Below, piece after piece: positions 23,212 through 35,679 of a stretch of DNA of 64,000 nt; position 1 is the first letter of the stretch, and the number at the start of each line of letters is the position of its first letter. Made by a program: the position numbers and the translations under genes. Under the pieces are notes generated by a model. It was not told the origin of the DNA. It worked only from the letters and a program-made list of their open reading frames with translations, and ran no database searches. Source of the stretch: Typha latifolia (taxonomy: Eukaryota > Streptophyta > Magnoliopsida > Poales > Typhaceae); assembly GCA_019914945.1 (NCBI GenBank), contig CM034099.1:8445001-8509000 (forward strand). Direction: 5' to 3'.

Positions 23212-23799
23212 TAGGGGTGAAAACGGATCGGATACGGATCGGATAGTTCTTAACCCATATCCGGATCCATATTTTTAGTCCGGATACAGATTCGGATACG
23301 GATATTGGACGGATAACAAAATTTAAAATCATATCCTAACTAAATGGATACGGATAATTTTCAGATAGAGAATCGGATCTTAAATGGATATTGATTAAAT
23401 TTAAAAGAATTATAATATTTTATTTAAATATAATTAACACAAAAATATTAAGAGTTTTACAACAAATAAAATTTTTGTATGTCAAATATGTAAAATTAGA
23501 GAAATCAATCTCTATAAATAATATATAATGTATTATTAGTAACAATATTAATATTTACTATTTAAATAAGCAAACTAAAAACTGTAAATTATTTTAAAAA
23601 ATATGCGGGTAAACAGATATCCGATATCTGTATCCGAATCCGAAAAATATATCCGACCCGTATCCGAATTCATATCCGAATTTTTTTTCAAAAACTCTAT
23701 CCGTATCCGAATCGGATAGAAAATTTCTATCCGAATCCAATCTGAATCGGGTCGGATAGCGGGTCGGATCAGAGTTAATCCGACCCATTTTCACCCCTA
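23212..23799. mobile_element. hAT-type MITE (tccggat-rich) with perfect 8-bp target duplication
   Basis: The 588-bp element has termini taggggtgaaaacggatcgg and, on the other strand, taggggtgaaaatgggtcgg. It is flanked by tagctagg (23204-23211 and 23800-23807). The arms are long inverted arrays of cggata(c/t)-type sequence around an AT-rich core. It encodes nothing, so it is non-autonomous. The open frame 23594-23794 is the repeat translated. Confidence 0.92.
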
Positions 23800-24002
23800 T
23801 AGCTAGGTGCCTTAGACAATATTATTAAAGTTACAAACTTTGCCACGTAAGAAATACTACACATTAATGCCATTAGTCAATACAATCTCAGGTATCTTGT
23901 TTGAGCTTATATATTCTTGTCATTATATATTCTCAGTACTATGGGCCCAATTTTGGTGCAAAACTGCCAAGTTCTGAGCTAATCAGGCCAGGCCTCAATT
24001 TG

Positions 24003-24006
<4 letters not shown>

Positions 24007-24073
<67 letters not shown>
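24007..24073 (+). repeat. (TA)n microsatellite
   Basis: About 33 uninterrupted TA units lie just before a gypsy relic. Such runs are often length-variable between individuals. Confidence 0.97.
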
Positions 24074-24076
<3 letters not shown>

Positions 24077-24185
24077 AAGTTTCTAAGTTACATATAGATT
24101 AGATAAGAGGTTTAGTCTTTTCAAATACATAGATTAAACAATTATACACAATCTTCTCAAGAAATAGATCTAATCATATGCATGT

Positions 24186-24631
24186 TTGTGCTTCAGTGAG
24201 GTGTTTGAAGAACCACACAGCCTGCCGCCGGCTCGACCCCAAGACCATTGTATTAAAATTTCTCTCGGAGCTGAGCCTACTAATGTACGATCATATCATT
24301 ACACATTTGTCCAAAAGGAGTATATCACAAGACTTGTCAAGGAGATGCTAGAAAACAAAATTATCCAACCGAGCCAGAGCTCATACTCTTCATTAGTGCT
24401 CCTAGTGCGGAAGAAGGACGACATATGATGATTTTGTGTGGACTATTGTGCACTCAATGCCATCACAGTGAAGGATAGGTATCCTATTCCTGTCATTGAA
24501 GAACTCTTGGATAAGCTTTCAGGGGTCTCTTACTTCAGCAAGTTAGACTTGCGAGTCGACTACCACCAAATTCGAGTGAGATCCGAGGATGTGCACAAGA
24601 CTGTATTTCACATCAACCTATCATTCACAAA
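24186..24631 (+). mobile_element. Ty3/gypsy reverse transcriptase relic
   Basis: The plus strand reads the N-terminal part of a chromovirus-like reverse transcriptase. Visible are FEEPHSLPPARPQDHCI, then KEMLENKIIQPSQSSYSS, VLLVRKKDD, a TGA at 24426, [23 protein letters not shown], and [15 protein letters not shown] (family LDLRSGYHQIR). Similarity ends before the catalytic YxDD box. No LTRs were found, so it is a truncated, inactive fragment. Confidence 0.88.
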
Positions 24632-26653
24632 GGGAATCGAATCGATGATCTTTGTTATAAGTGAATAAGACTCAATCACTGAGCTACGGTGACAAATATA
24701 GCTGTTATTCGTTAAGAAGTACCCAATTGGAGCAGATTCTTCGTAATCAGTTGGTCATAATTTGAAAATAATAAAATGATTTGGCATTTTGGGGAAAAAA
24801 TGCCAAATAGCGGACTGCTGGAAATTCCTACAGCCGAACTTGCAGAGGATCTAGGCCTCCTATAGGTTAAGAAATATTTTTCTAGAAAGCGTTGAATTAG
24901 GTTAAGAAGAATGCCACATCTCAACTCTTCTTCTTATTTTATTTTTATTTTTGAAAGAAAGTAAGTAAATAATCCATTAAGTATTAAGTAGATAATTAAG
25001 TTATGAACTCATTATTAAATCAATCCATTTCATAAGTAGTCGTTGTCGATGATAAGTCAAATTGGTTAGATCATGAGCAAAAGTGTTATTATTCATCTGA
25101 AAAAAAATATCTATGAATCATAAATTATAGAGAAATCATCCAAATCCACGAGTGGTTCTAATATCACGATTGAGTGTTAAGTAGAGTATTATTTATAACT
25201 ATGTATGAAATTATATAAGTTAGAAAGATTAGTCAAAGTATTGTTTAGCCTACTAATTTATCAACATCATGATATGATATGACAATTAAGAGTGAGGATA
25301 TTCTATGAATTCTTTTTCTATACCCCTTAATTAAATTGATATTGATGATTTCTAATAGTTTGCGTAAAGAGAATAAGAAAGGGAATAATAATACTTGGCT
25401 GAATGAGATTCCATTAGTAGTCACTATTTAGACAAATATTTGATATAACAAAATTGAGTAAAATATGAAGAACAAATTAGTATTCAAATTGTGATATATT
25501 TGGACAAGCTAAGTCAAAGCTTAAATAGTCTTTCAATGAGAGCTGAAGCATAAAACAAATTAGTAGAATAGCAGCGCACAAGTCAACACCAAAGCCAACA
25601 GAATGGATTGACAGTCAAATTCCAAGAGAACGATCAAAATTTAATTCCTAAGTGGTAGGTGGAATAGGAGATAAAGTTTCAATTCTTAGCTGCTAATTAT
25701 CTAAATCTCTTCCTCTAATTAAAGAGGATTTCACAAATCACATCTTATATATTTTTTTCCTATTTTCTAATTAACGCCAAATTTTATAAATTAATTTTTT
25801 TTTATATTTTTATATAGCACTCTTAGTTAACTTAACATAACTATAACTAAACAACGAGCACCATCAAAATAAATATTTTGTTAAAATATACACTGAATAA
25901 TTTATAAATTACTTATATTAGTCATTTTCTCGTTTTCAATTTTTTTTTTCTAAGAGATTGAAAAAGACTATCTTTAAAAGTTGTAGCGGTTTCCTTTGCA
26001 ATAGGAGGTTGCGGGTTGCCTCAGGTTGAAAAATAAGGTATAGTTTAGGAAAATTTCTGTGAGATAAGTTTAATTTTGAGAATTTTTTTTTAATTTTATT
26101 AGTGTGAGTTAAATTAAAACTTGTAGCAACGCAGGCTTACAAAGTTCGACAATTCTCTACTTCTATGTATTTTAAACTTAAATATTTTAATTCTTTTTGT
26201 GTTAGCCATTCTTAGACAGTAATAAAAGATTAAAAATTAAGCTTTAAGGTAGATGAGGCAAGTTAAAATTAGATCGAATTACACGGGTAAAATGTAATTA
26301 AGCAAAAAAAATAATAATAATGCAGTGGTTTGAGGTTGGACAATTGGTATATAGATGTGAGAAATCACTCTCTCTTCCGGATTTCATTTTACCTTAGTCA
26401 AGAGTCAAACTCCAACCTTCAAAAGGAAAAATAAATAAATAAATAAATAAAAAATCAACAAACATACACCCTTTGAGTTGACCGAAAGGGAGGAACAGAG
26501 GAAGACTCTGTAGACACCCCCACCCCCCATCAAGACGCACCCATCCATCCCAACTTCCAAAATTTAATAACTCTACCTCTCACATGTTATTGAATACTTT
26601 AAAAACAAATTACCTTCTCTTTCTCTCTGTTTCTCTGTTTCTCTCTCTCTCCC
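24632..26653. other. AT-rich intergenic sequence before the receptor kinase
   Basis: No gene is recognised. A (AATA)n patch lies at about 26428-26450. The last 40 bp before the kinase start are a CT-rich leader (26611-26651). Confidence 0.5.
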
Positions 26654-29001
26654 ATGGCCGCGTCTCTTCGTCCCCTCTTCTTCTTATTCTTCTTCTTCTT
26701 CGTCTTCCTCCTGATCCTATCCATGGTGCATGCGAAGGTTTGCCCTCCATGTGGGTCGACCCCAGTCCCCTTCCCTTTATCCACCTCTCCCACCTGCGGC
26801 GATCCCTCTTACTCAATCCTTTGCTCCAAAAACAACAACAATTCCACGCTCTTGTTTCAATCGCTTAACTTCACTTACCGCATCACCTCCATCTCCCCCG
26901 CCAGCCAACGCCTCGTCATCTCCCCCTCCCTCTTCCTCTCCTCCTCCTCCTGCCTCTCCTCTGACCTCGCCTCCAACGGCATCCAGCTCAACTCCTCCCT
27001 CCCCTTCAACGTCACCGGCAGCAACACCATCATGCTCCTCAACTGCACCTCCCAGCTCCTCCTCTCCCCGCTCAACTGCTCTTCCAACTCCCTCTGCCAC
27101 ATCTACGCCTCCGCCGCCTCCTCCTCCGCCGCCGCCTGCCGCTCCCTCCCCCTCTGCTGCACCTTCGTCGCCGGGGGCTCCTCCACCTCCTACGCCGTGC
27201 GGGTCGCCGCGGTGTCCTGCTCCGCGTACCGGAGCTTCGTTGACCTGGATCCGACCCGGCCAGCGGCCACGTGGGGGGACCGGGCCGGGGTGGAGCTGCA
27301 GTGGGCGTCGCCTCGGGAGCCGCTCTGCCGGTCGCATGCGGACTGCGAGGATGGGGTTAATGCGACCTGCGCGGTGGACCCCGCAGCCAACGGGGTCAAG
27401 CGCTGCTTCTGCGTTGGTGGGCTCGTGTGGAACCCCATCGCTGGCACGTGTGCTCCCAGTGAGTATCCAACGCCCCTTTTAATTTTGAATTTTGTCTCTC
27501 TTTCTTTCTTGATTGATTAATTGATTGGGATTTGGTTGGTTTGTAATGTAGATGTGACGGATTGCGCCGCCAGCGCAGGAGGGTGCGGTGGATCGACCAA
27601 CCATGGGCCGCTAATCGCAGGCTAGTTTCTTTCTTGTACTCGGTTTTAAGATAGATAGATACCAAGAAGGTTGACCAGAAGCTAGTAAAAGGTTGATTTT
27701 CTTCGTTGTCATAACCTGGCTAGCTAGTAATGTAATGAGTGAGTATTAGTTATGTATGCGCGCATGACAGCCTGCATTTATTTGTATAAATTTAATTTGA
27801 CCTCAAGTTTATTGGGCCGTAGTTTAAAAAAGAAGAGGAGAAGTAAATAATAATATGTTATATCTTGCGTTGGATTAGGATAGAGAATAGTACTCTTTTA
27901 ACATTATTCTACAATATATTCATTCATTTAGGCCTGGTGTGTGGTCTTAGCGTGGTCCTGCTTGCGATCGTGGCCGGCCTCCTGCTCTACCGCCGGCAAC
28001 GCCGCATCCGCCAGGCCCGCGAGCGCCTCACCAAGGAGCGCGAGGAGATCCTCAACGCCAACAACATGAGCGGCCGCTCCGCCAAGAATTTCACTGGCAA
28101 GGAGATCAAGCGCGCCACGGCCAACTTCTCCCCCGCCAACCTCCTCGGTACGGGCGGTTTCGGCGAGGTCTACAAGGGCATCCTCGACGACGGCACCCTT
28201 GTCGCCGTCAAATGCGCCAAGCTCGGGAACACCAAGTCGACCGACCAGGTCCTGAACGAGGTCCGGATCCTCTCCCAGGTCAACCACCGCAGCCTCGTCC
28301 GCCTACTCGGCTGCTGCGTCGACCTCGAGCAGCCCCTCATGGTGTACGAGTTCATTCCCAACGGCACCCTCTACGACCACCTCCACGGCCTCCGCCCCCT
28401 CCTCCCCTGGCGCCGCCGCCTCTCCATCGCCCACCACACCGCCGAGGGCCTCGCCTACCTCCACTCCTCCGCCGTCCCCCCCATCTACCACCGCGACGTC
28501 AAGTCCAGCAACATACTCCTCGACGACAAGCTCAACGCCAAGGTCTCCGACTTCGGCCTCTCCCGCCTCGCCGAGCCCGGCCTCAGCCACGTCTCCACCT
28601 GCGCCCAGGGGACCCTCGGCTACCTCGATCCGGAGTACTACCGCAACTACCAGCTCACCGACAAGAGCGACGTGTACAGCTTCGGCGTCGTGCTCTTGGA
28701 GCTGCTGACTTCGCAGAAGGCGATCGACTTCGGCAGGGAATCGGACGACGTGAACCTGGTGGTGTACGCGCAGAGGAAGGTGGAGGAGGAGAGGATGATG
28801 GAGATCGTGGATGGGGCGGTCAAGGAAGGCGCGAGCCAGGTGGAGTTGGACACCATTAAAGCGTTGGGGTTCTTGGCGATGGGTTGCTTGGAGGAAAGGA
28901 GGCAAAACCGGCCATCCATGAAGGAGATAGCGGAGGAGATCGAGTATATTATGAGCATTGAATCTGCAGGTGGTGCCGACCAGCAAATGCAGCTTATATA
29001 A
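26654..29001 (+). CDS. Wall-associated-kinase-like receptor (WAKL) serine/threonine kinase
   Basis: Three exons: 26654-27458, 27552-27620 and 27932-29001; 1944 nt, 647 residues. A signal peptide (about 1-27, very Phe/Leu-rich) precedes a cysteine-rich extracellular part opening CPPCGSTPVPFPLS, as in GUB_WAK galacturonan-binding domains. A membrane segment lies at about 293-311, followed by a basic stop-transfer run. The kinase has a Gly loop GTGGFG at 364-369, Lys 385, Glu 401, HRD at 478-480, DFG at 498-500 and GTLGYLDPEYY, so it should be active. This group of plasma-membrane receptors is thought to sense pectin or wall fragments in defence and growth. Intron 1 is GT-AG; intron 2 appears to use a GC donor (cag|gctagt). 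Coding GC is far above its surroundings. The ligand is not predictable. Confidence 0.93.
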
Positions 29002-29319
29002 TGCGTCACTTCAAACTGTTTGCATGTCACCTAGCTAGGCTCAATTTTTTAGATAGTTTAAATCCCAAGCTTCTGGTTCAATCGTCATCTAAGTTTTGTA
29101 GTTATATCCTAACATCTAAGCTTATGTGTACGTAGCATGCGACTTTTAAATATCTAAAACTAATAGAGTACTCAGACACAGCAAAGCTTGCATATTTCCA
29201 TTATGGTAAGCAAAAGTTACGGGAGGATATAATATTATTAAGCCGTCTACGTACGTACCGATTGTTCATAAAAAAAGAAAAGAAAAAGAAAACACATGTG
29301 AAGGTATAAATAGAGTACA
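29002..29319 (+). other. 3' flank of the receptor kinase
   Basis: Probable 3' UTR and short AT-rich spacer up to the target duplication of the Copia element (cttat at 29320-29324). Confidence 0.5.
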
Positions 29320-29324
29320 CTTAT

Positions 29325-30390
29325 TAAAAGAACACCATGACACACATATCTATTTAAATCTTAGGCAATAATATCACTCCTTTACTTAAGTAAAAATCAG
29401 AAGAAATATTAAAAAGCAAAAGCATAGATGAACGCCAAGACTTCAACGTGGAAAAATCCAAATGGGAAAAAACCACGGATCAAAACTAATCATTAGAATA
29501 ATGACAGTTATTACTCACAAAACAACCCGTCGATCCCCACGACTTTATTCCTCTCAGTCTTGCTCGCTAGAACCCATGATTCACCACTTGTCGTGATTGA
29601 TATCCAACCTCAGTAACCCTCGAGATTGATCTTTTATCTAGATAGCCCTTAAGACGAAAGTTTAAACCTTGTAGAAGAGTCAGACCTTGTTGGTTAAAGA
29701 AATAATGTAGCCACAAGAATTCTCTTTCAAAATTGCTTCACCAACCACCATAAAGTTACGGCATCACAATGCTTATATATGATCTCCAATATAGAGCCAA
29801 ATATAAGTCTTATCCAAACTCATGAAAGTCCAAAAATTGCAAACTTCGTACGTGCGTTCGAACGCGGCCCGAGTGCGTTCGAACAGCCTGACTTGATCTT
29901 AGGTGCGTTCGAACGCGGCGGCTTGATTTTCACAAGTTGCGTTCGAATGGGCAAGTACACTCCTCTAGATGTGTGAACGTGCTGTGAACGTAGCAGGGTG
30001 CGTTCGAACGACCCTTGACTACGTTCGAACGTGCACAAAAATAGCACTCTTTGTCTGTGCGAACGCTAGTGCTCGTGTTCGAACGCGCTTGTGAACGCCA
30101 CTCTCTATCTATGAGAAAGCCAGTGCTCGCGTTCGAACGCACTTGTGAATACCACTCTCTGTCTGTGCAAATGCCAGTGCTCGCGTTCGAACGCACTTTG
30201 AACGTCACTCTCTATCTATGCAAACACGGTGTGAACGCGTTGTGAATGCGGTGTGAACGCGAAGACTTTTCTCGTTTAATTTTACAATTTGTTAAACAAA
30301 ATACTTTCTAGACTTGTATATTTGCTCATGTACATGTATAAAAATACTTAGAATATTTTGTACACAATTGCCAATACTAAAAACCTAACA
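29325..30390 (-). repeat. 3' LTR of the Copia-type element
   Basis: On the minus strand it begins tgttaggttttta and ends ggtgttctttta. It contains a CpG-rich block of repeated gttcgaacgc palindromes (29850-30250) with three tandem units of about 60 bp at 30048-30195. Confidence 0.9.
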
Positions 30391-30400
30391 ATCTCCCCGT
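30391..30400 (-). other. Polypurine tract of the Copia-type element
   Basis: The minus strand reads acggggagat immediately before the 3' LTR, the usual position of the second-strand primer. Confidence 0.6.
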
Positions 30401-30859
30401 TGGCAATTTGTGACAAAACATATAGTTTTCAATAGTTACAAAGAATCCTAAATAAGCATTCAACAAGTCTAAAAATTTTAACACTTCAATCCTTGTAAAT
30501 AAAAAAAATATATCAATCCAAGATCAAGTGAAAATAACTTGAAGTGTAAGATCATACATCCACTAAACAATAATGAAAGTCACTAAGCAATTCAAACACA
30601 ATAATGCATGTCAAGTCACCAATTCAAACACAATAATGCAATTCAAGTCACTAAGCAAATTAATATACAATGTACTCCCCCTAAACATCTAAACTCACTC
30701 CTTACTCCACTCTCCCCCCCTGAACACACGATCTCTTCTCTAAACCTTCCATTTTTTGACACAAATTACCAAAGGCTAAGAACTAGGAGAAAACTGACGA
30801 TGGAGAATCGACAACACCGAGTCGAGCACTGTCCCCTAACAAGCTTGCTTAGCCCGTAA
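30401..30859 (-). other. Non-coding interior of the Copia-type element
   Basis: AT-rich sequence between the ORF relic and the polypurine tract. Nothing else is recognised. Confidence 0.5.
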
Positions 30860-31715
30860 GTCATGCATGGCTAACTATAAGTCCTTCACCTAAGTGCTAA
30901 GCTGATCAAACCATTTAGAGAAATATGGAAACTCTCCCTCAAGGTGATATGAGTCATCGTCAGAGCTGTCATCAAAGTTGTCTCGGTGTGATCGACATTC
31001 AGCGGCAAAAGAGGAGGTCGGCTTGTAAGGAGACGATGGATCATGAGCTTGACTCCTCTTAATTGTGATCCAATCTAATAGTTTCTGGGTAGTAACTGAT
31101 GCTTCTATCGTGTCCACTCTCACACCACTCTACGTGCACAGTTTGGTGATGAAAATACCAAATGGCAAACCCTCGTGAGGAGCTTCTTTTTGTGCAGCTG
31201 TCACAATAGAATCATATATAATAGCAGCCAAATCAATCAAAACTCCTAACAACATCGCATGAAGGAGGAAGGCCCAGTCCTGACTGATACTGGAATGTCG
31301 AGTCTTCGAAGTGATATTATATAAACAGATGAGATGTAACATGCAAGCCACAGATGTCAGTTTTGCATGGGCATCATTTTACCTATCCACTATTCCCCTT
31401 GTATTAATACATCACCAACATAATCTTAAACAATAGGAAGAGGCTCAGTAGAGGGATACTCGAACTCGCCATTATGAAGTTGGAATTCAGCACGGATGAC
31501 GTCGGAGTCCAAGTACACGGATACCCTTTGGACTATGGACCGTATACATCATTCCAAAAAAGTGGCATTACTGTAAAACTCTCGGACAACCTCCACATAG
31601 GCTATCCCGTCCATCCGACACACTATCAGCAGCATTTGATGAGAGAACTTGGGAGCCTTGGCTTCTTAGAAACTATAGCCTTTTTAGGCATTCTATAGAG
31701 AAAAAATAAATCTCA
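30860..31715 (-). pseudogene. Relic of a putative plant transposon protein ORF (PF20167-like)
   Basis: Minus-strand frames, broken by stops and shifts, read VEVVREFYSNATF, then HAMLLGVLIDLAAIIYDSIV, then EGLPFGIFITKLC, then an acidic C-terminal part (DDSSDDDSYHLEGEF). The spacing 'VREFY ... HAML.G..I.L...I.DSI ... GLPFG.F.TKL' resembles the domain annotated as putative plant transposon protein, common in plant retroelements. It lies downstream of pol, inside the element and in the same orientation. The family assignment is from memory of the motif pattern and is moderate. Confidence 0.5.
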
Positions 31716-33271
31716 AGATTTAACACATGCCCAAAGCATACAAAAAAATAACAAGAAAGCCAAAAAATCCTAGAAACCATGAAAGCCCTAAGTGAATCCA
31801 TCTTTAACTAGAAAAAGCAAATTTGTCACATTTAATCGCTCAAGAAACATCAAGATATAAATTCTATCGTGATCAAAACTTGAAAACGCACGAAATCAAC
31901 CTAGATCAAGAGGCTAATTTGAATAAAAAATAAGAAAGTATTCACGATCATACCTTGCAAAAAAATGATGAAAAACTGAATGATTCGACCAAAAGACTCT
32001 AGATCCGAAGGAGAAATAGTCTTTGAAAGAGTTTGGAGTGAAAAATTTGATGAAAAACGTAAAGATCTTGAAGTTTTGGGAGAGTGGAAAGGAAGTGATT
32101 CTAGGGTTTAAAAGGAGAAAGATGAAAACCCTTGGGTTCGGACGCAATATTTAAAAAACCCACGAGTGTGTTCGATACGTGTTCGAACGTGCCAATCACC
32201 GCGTTCGAACTCAAGAAGCTAGCATTCAAACGCCAATTCTTTTTTAAATCAGTAAAAAAAATCTAAAAAATATTTTTCGAGATGCACTTCTAAAAATTCA
32301 AAATAAATTCAAAACATAAAATATGACAATAAAATGAAATAAGTCATACACAGATCAATCAAATCATCAAAAGCATCTTATGGTCAACTCTAATGCATCA
32401 CTCAAATTATAAATTAATCTTGATTGATTATAATAATATGCATATGCAAGTTGAGCATAAACAACATGGAACAATCTTCTTAAACAAACTTTCCTATTTA
32501 AATAATGATGCAACATAGTAGTTAAACCGATTTAGTATATAATTTTGCACATTTTGACTTATTCACCAGAACTTGGCAAAAAAAATTCCTGTATTTTTTT
32601 CACTGAAACTAATAGGTGCAATGATGGCTTTCACACATGAGTAGGTAGCCCTTTTCTTGTAGTACATATTAAACAATGTGCAAACAGATATTCACATATA
32701 TCACCCTTTTTTTTTGAAAATTTTTTAAGTAATATACTGAGTCAAACTGGACTCTAAACAATATGACTTTCACACTAACTCATTGTAACCCTTTTCATTG
32801 ATCTTTTATAAACACATTTCTGATGACTAAGCATGAGGTCAAACTGTGCAAATCAAGGTCAATAGTGAGCTATCTAATAAAATATTTTATGATGTCATAC
32901 TCACTCAAAAATATACACACATTATTAGTGCATTAAATTTAATTTAATTATTATAGAAGTCGAGAGAGTGAATAAATAAAAAATGACACAATATACTACA
33001 AGAGGATAAAATTGACTATAATAACTCATAATTAGAAAAAAAAAGTCATATTTATATGTCAAGAATATATTTTTGAATCTAGAAGTGCATCATTTTTTTT
33101 TAAAAGAAACTCTCGACAAATCTAGAACTGAAACAAAAAAAAATAATTTAGAGTAAACGAAAAACCTAAAAAATGAAAAGAAATAAAAACACGCAAACCA
33201 AAACACAAATCCCTAAAGGAATCAATTCAAAGCACACAAATCGCTAAAGTAGCACGAAGATACTCAAATCT
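31716..33271 (-). other. AT-rich spacer inside the Copia-type element
   Basis: No ORF is recognised. A short patch at 32110-32235 again carries the gttcgaac motifs seen in the LTRs. The rest is AT-rich. Confidence 0.5.
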
Positions 33272-33560
33272 CTATACATCCAAAGGTTTTGTAAACAAAT
33301 CTATTACTTTGTCTTCAACTAACTCTCGTATAAAATAATGTCGAATATCAATGTGTTTTGTACGCGAGTGTTGAATATAATTTTTTAATATATTAATAGC
33401 ACTCATGTTGTTACAATAAAGCACTATAGTATCTTGTTCAATGTCATAATCCTTGACCATCTGTTTCATCCACAATAACTAAGAACAATAACTGTCCGTT
33501 GCAATGTACTCGGCCTCTGCAATGTCAACGTCATGTGTACCTGCAGGAACAAAAATAGAA
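33272..33560 (-). pseudogene. Copia RNase H C-terminal relic
   Basis: The minus strand reads DIAEAEYIATDS, then LWMKQM after a stop, then LYCNNMSAINILKN, SRTKHIDIRHYFIRELV and DLFTKPL. These are hallmarks of the end of Copia RNase H (family AEAEYIA, CDNxSAI, RTKHIDIRHHF, D.FTKPL). Confidence 0.9.
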
Positions 33561-33779
33561 GTAACTTCAGTTTTGTCAGACATGGTTTCATCTATAATAA
33601 TATTAGCAGATTACATAACAATAGAAGTGTCAAGATTGAATACTCTGTAGGCTTTGCTATTATTAGAATACAATAAGAAGATGCCCTCACTACTCCTAGT
33701 GTTAAATTTAGTCAAGTGTTCTCAATCACGCAAGATATATTATTTGCTACCAAATACTCGAAAAATATTTAACACTAAT

Positions 33780-34500
33780 TTTCTTACCTTTCTAGATTTC
33801 ATATATAGTCATTTTTGTAGTTGGACTTAGATAAACACGATTTATCACATGTACCGCTGTATTGACCGCCTCAGCCCAAAACATTTGAGGAACATTTTTA
33901 AAATGAAGCATAACCCTAGCCATTTCCTACACAACACGGTTCTTTCTCTCTATAATCTCGCTATGTTGTGGAGTTAAAAGAGCTAAAAATTCATGCTGAA
34001 TACCAAGAGAATCACAAAATATAGAATTTTTTTTTTTCAAATTCTCTAGCATGATCAGAACGAATCCTAACTAAGGTAGTAGATTTTTCATTCTGCAGTT
34101 TCAAGCATAGTAATTTAAAAACTTCAAAGGTTTTAGACTTCTCACGTAAAAAGGCAACAGAGATATATTTGGAGAAATCATCGACCATTAAGAATATATA
34201 CCGTTTACCTCTAAGACTTTCCATTTTTGTTGGACTCATTAAGTCCATGTGGACTAATTGTAGCACACAGTCAGTGGCAGTTGTATTTACTTTCTTGTGT
34301 GAGATCCTAATTTATTTTCCAATTTGACATGGACCGCACACACCTTTTGACATTTCCTTCATCTTAGGTATTCCTCTTACCACTTTTTGTTTGGACAAAA
34401 TAAATAATTTCTTGTGATTCACATGTCCAAGACGTTGATGCCAAAAATCTGCAATGTCAAAATAAACACTGTTACATTTCAGATTATGTAAAGTTCTAAC
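33780..34500 (-). pseudogene. Copia pre-integrase and integrase relic
   Basis: At 34423-34452 the minus strand reads DFWHQRLGHV, the pre-integrase HxRLGH motif. Further on are CGPCQIGK (zinc-binding Cys pair), LQLVHMDLMSPTK, YIFLMVDDFSKY (first catalytic Asp region), RIRSDHAREFE (family RSDNGxEF, second Asp) and VPQMFWAEAVNTAVHVINR. Stops occur near 34310 and before 34010. Confidence 0.9.
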
Positions 34501-35679
34501 AACATAGTAATTAATAGATATTCTATATCCAAAATATATAACATTACTATCATGATCTAGAATAGTACAATCATTTTTGGAAAATTTTACTTCATAACCT
34601 TCATCACAAAATTAACTGGTACTCGGTAGATTTGCTTTCAAGCCCTTAACATAAAAAACATTTTCAAGAATAAGAACACCTGGAGTACTTACCTTTCCCT
34701 TACATATTAGCTTGGATGAATTACCATCTTCAAATGTCACAACTCCCCCTTCATGCTATTCGAGATTAGAAAATAAGGATTTGTCGCACGACATATGTTT
34801 TGAACAGCTACTGTTTAAATACCACAAGTCATAATTTAAAGCTTTCAAGGCAGTATGCACAACATAACATTTCAAGTCACTTTTCTTGACCCATATGGCA
34901 TTTGTTTTCACCCCATAAATGGACACACTCCTAAGTTTTTGTAAAAAATTATAATGAGGTCGAATATGCCATAAAATACCACAATAAAAATATGTCGGAA
35001 CAAACTATTTTTTACTCACCTTTTGTTGAGGAGTATTCTAAAGTTTACCTTTTGCGTCATTGAAAATTTACCAATTTGTTGATTCATCTTCAGTTTAGAG
35101 ACATTCATCCATAATTGCTTTGTAAATGCGGTTGATGATCTCAAGTTTTATTCCTTTCGTCTACCTACAGAAATAAAGACAGTTTTATTATTATTTAAAT
35201 TACCAGTGTATCCAACTCCATACATGTCTTTTCTAGAAATCTAAGCGTTTAAAATCTCATCAAGTTTATTCTTTCCTTTAAGAAATGTCACTTCCTTCTG
35301 CATTTGCTTTAGTTCAATTTCATCAGCCTTCATCTTATATTTCGCATCGTCAAGTTGTTAAGTAAGGTTTTTGACACATTCAAGTTCCAATTTGTACTTC
35401 TACTCAAATTGATTTCTTTCTGGTTCGATTATCTTGAGTCGTTAAAATAGTTTAAGATTACTCTTCTTAAGTTTGAATGACTCTAGGTACAAATCATTTT
35501 ATGTCTTTTGTATTTCTAATTATTCTTCTTCAGCTGGTAACACAATCTGATCATCTGTACCATCAGAATCAATAACAGAGTCAGTATTAAAAGGAGAGGA
35601 GACGAAAGCTACAAATTTCTCTTAGTCTTTCTCAGAATTATCATTAGATTCATCTGAGTCATCCCAAGTAACTTTTATA

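Noticed and set aside
23901..24086. 61-codon frame ending in repeated Ile-Tyr
   Set aside because: It is the translated (TA)n microsatellite.
26730..27482. Long overlapping open frames on both strands of the receptor kinase exons (also 26813-27337, 28212-28859, 28303-28986)
   Set aside because: They are shadows of the GC-rich kinase gene, with Pro/Arg- or Glu/Gly-rich composition and no domain.
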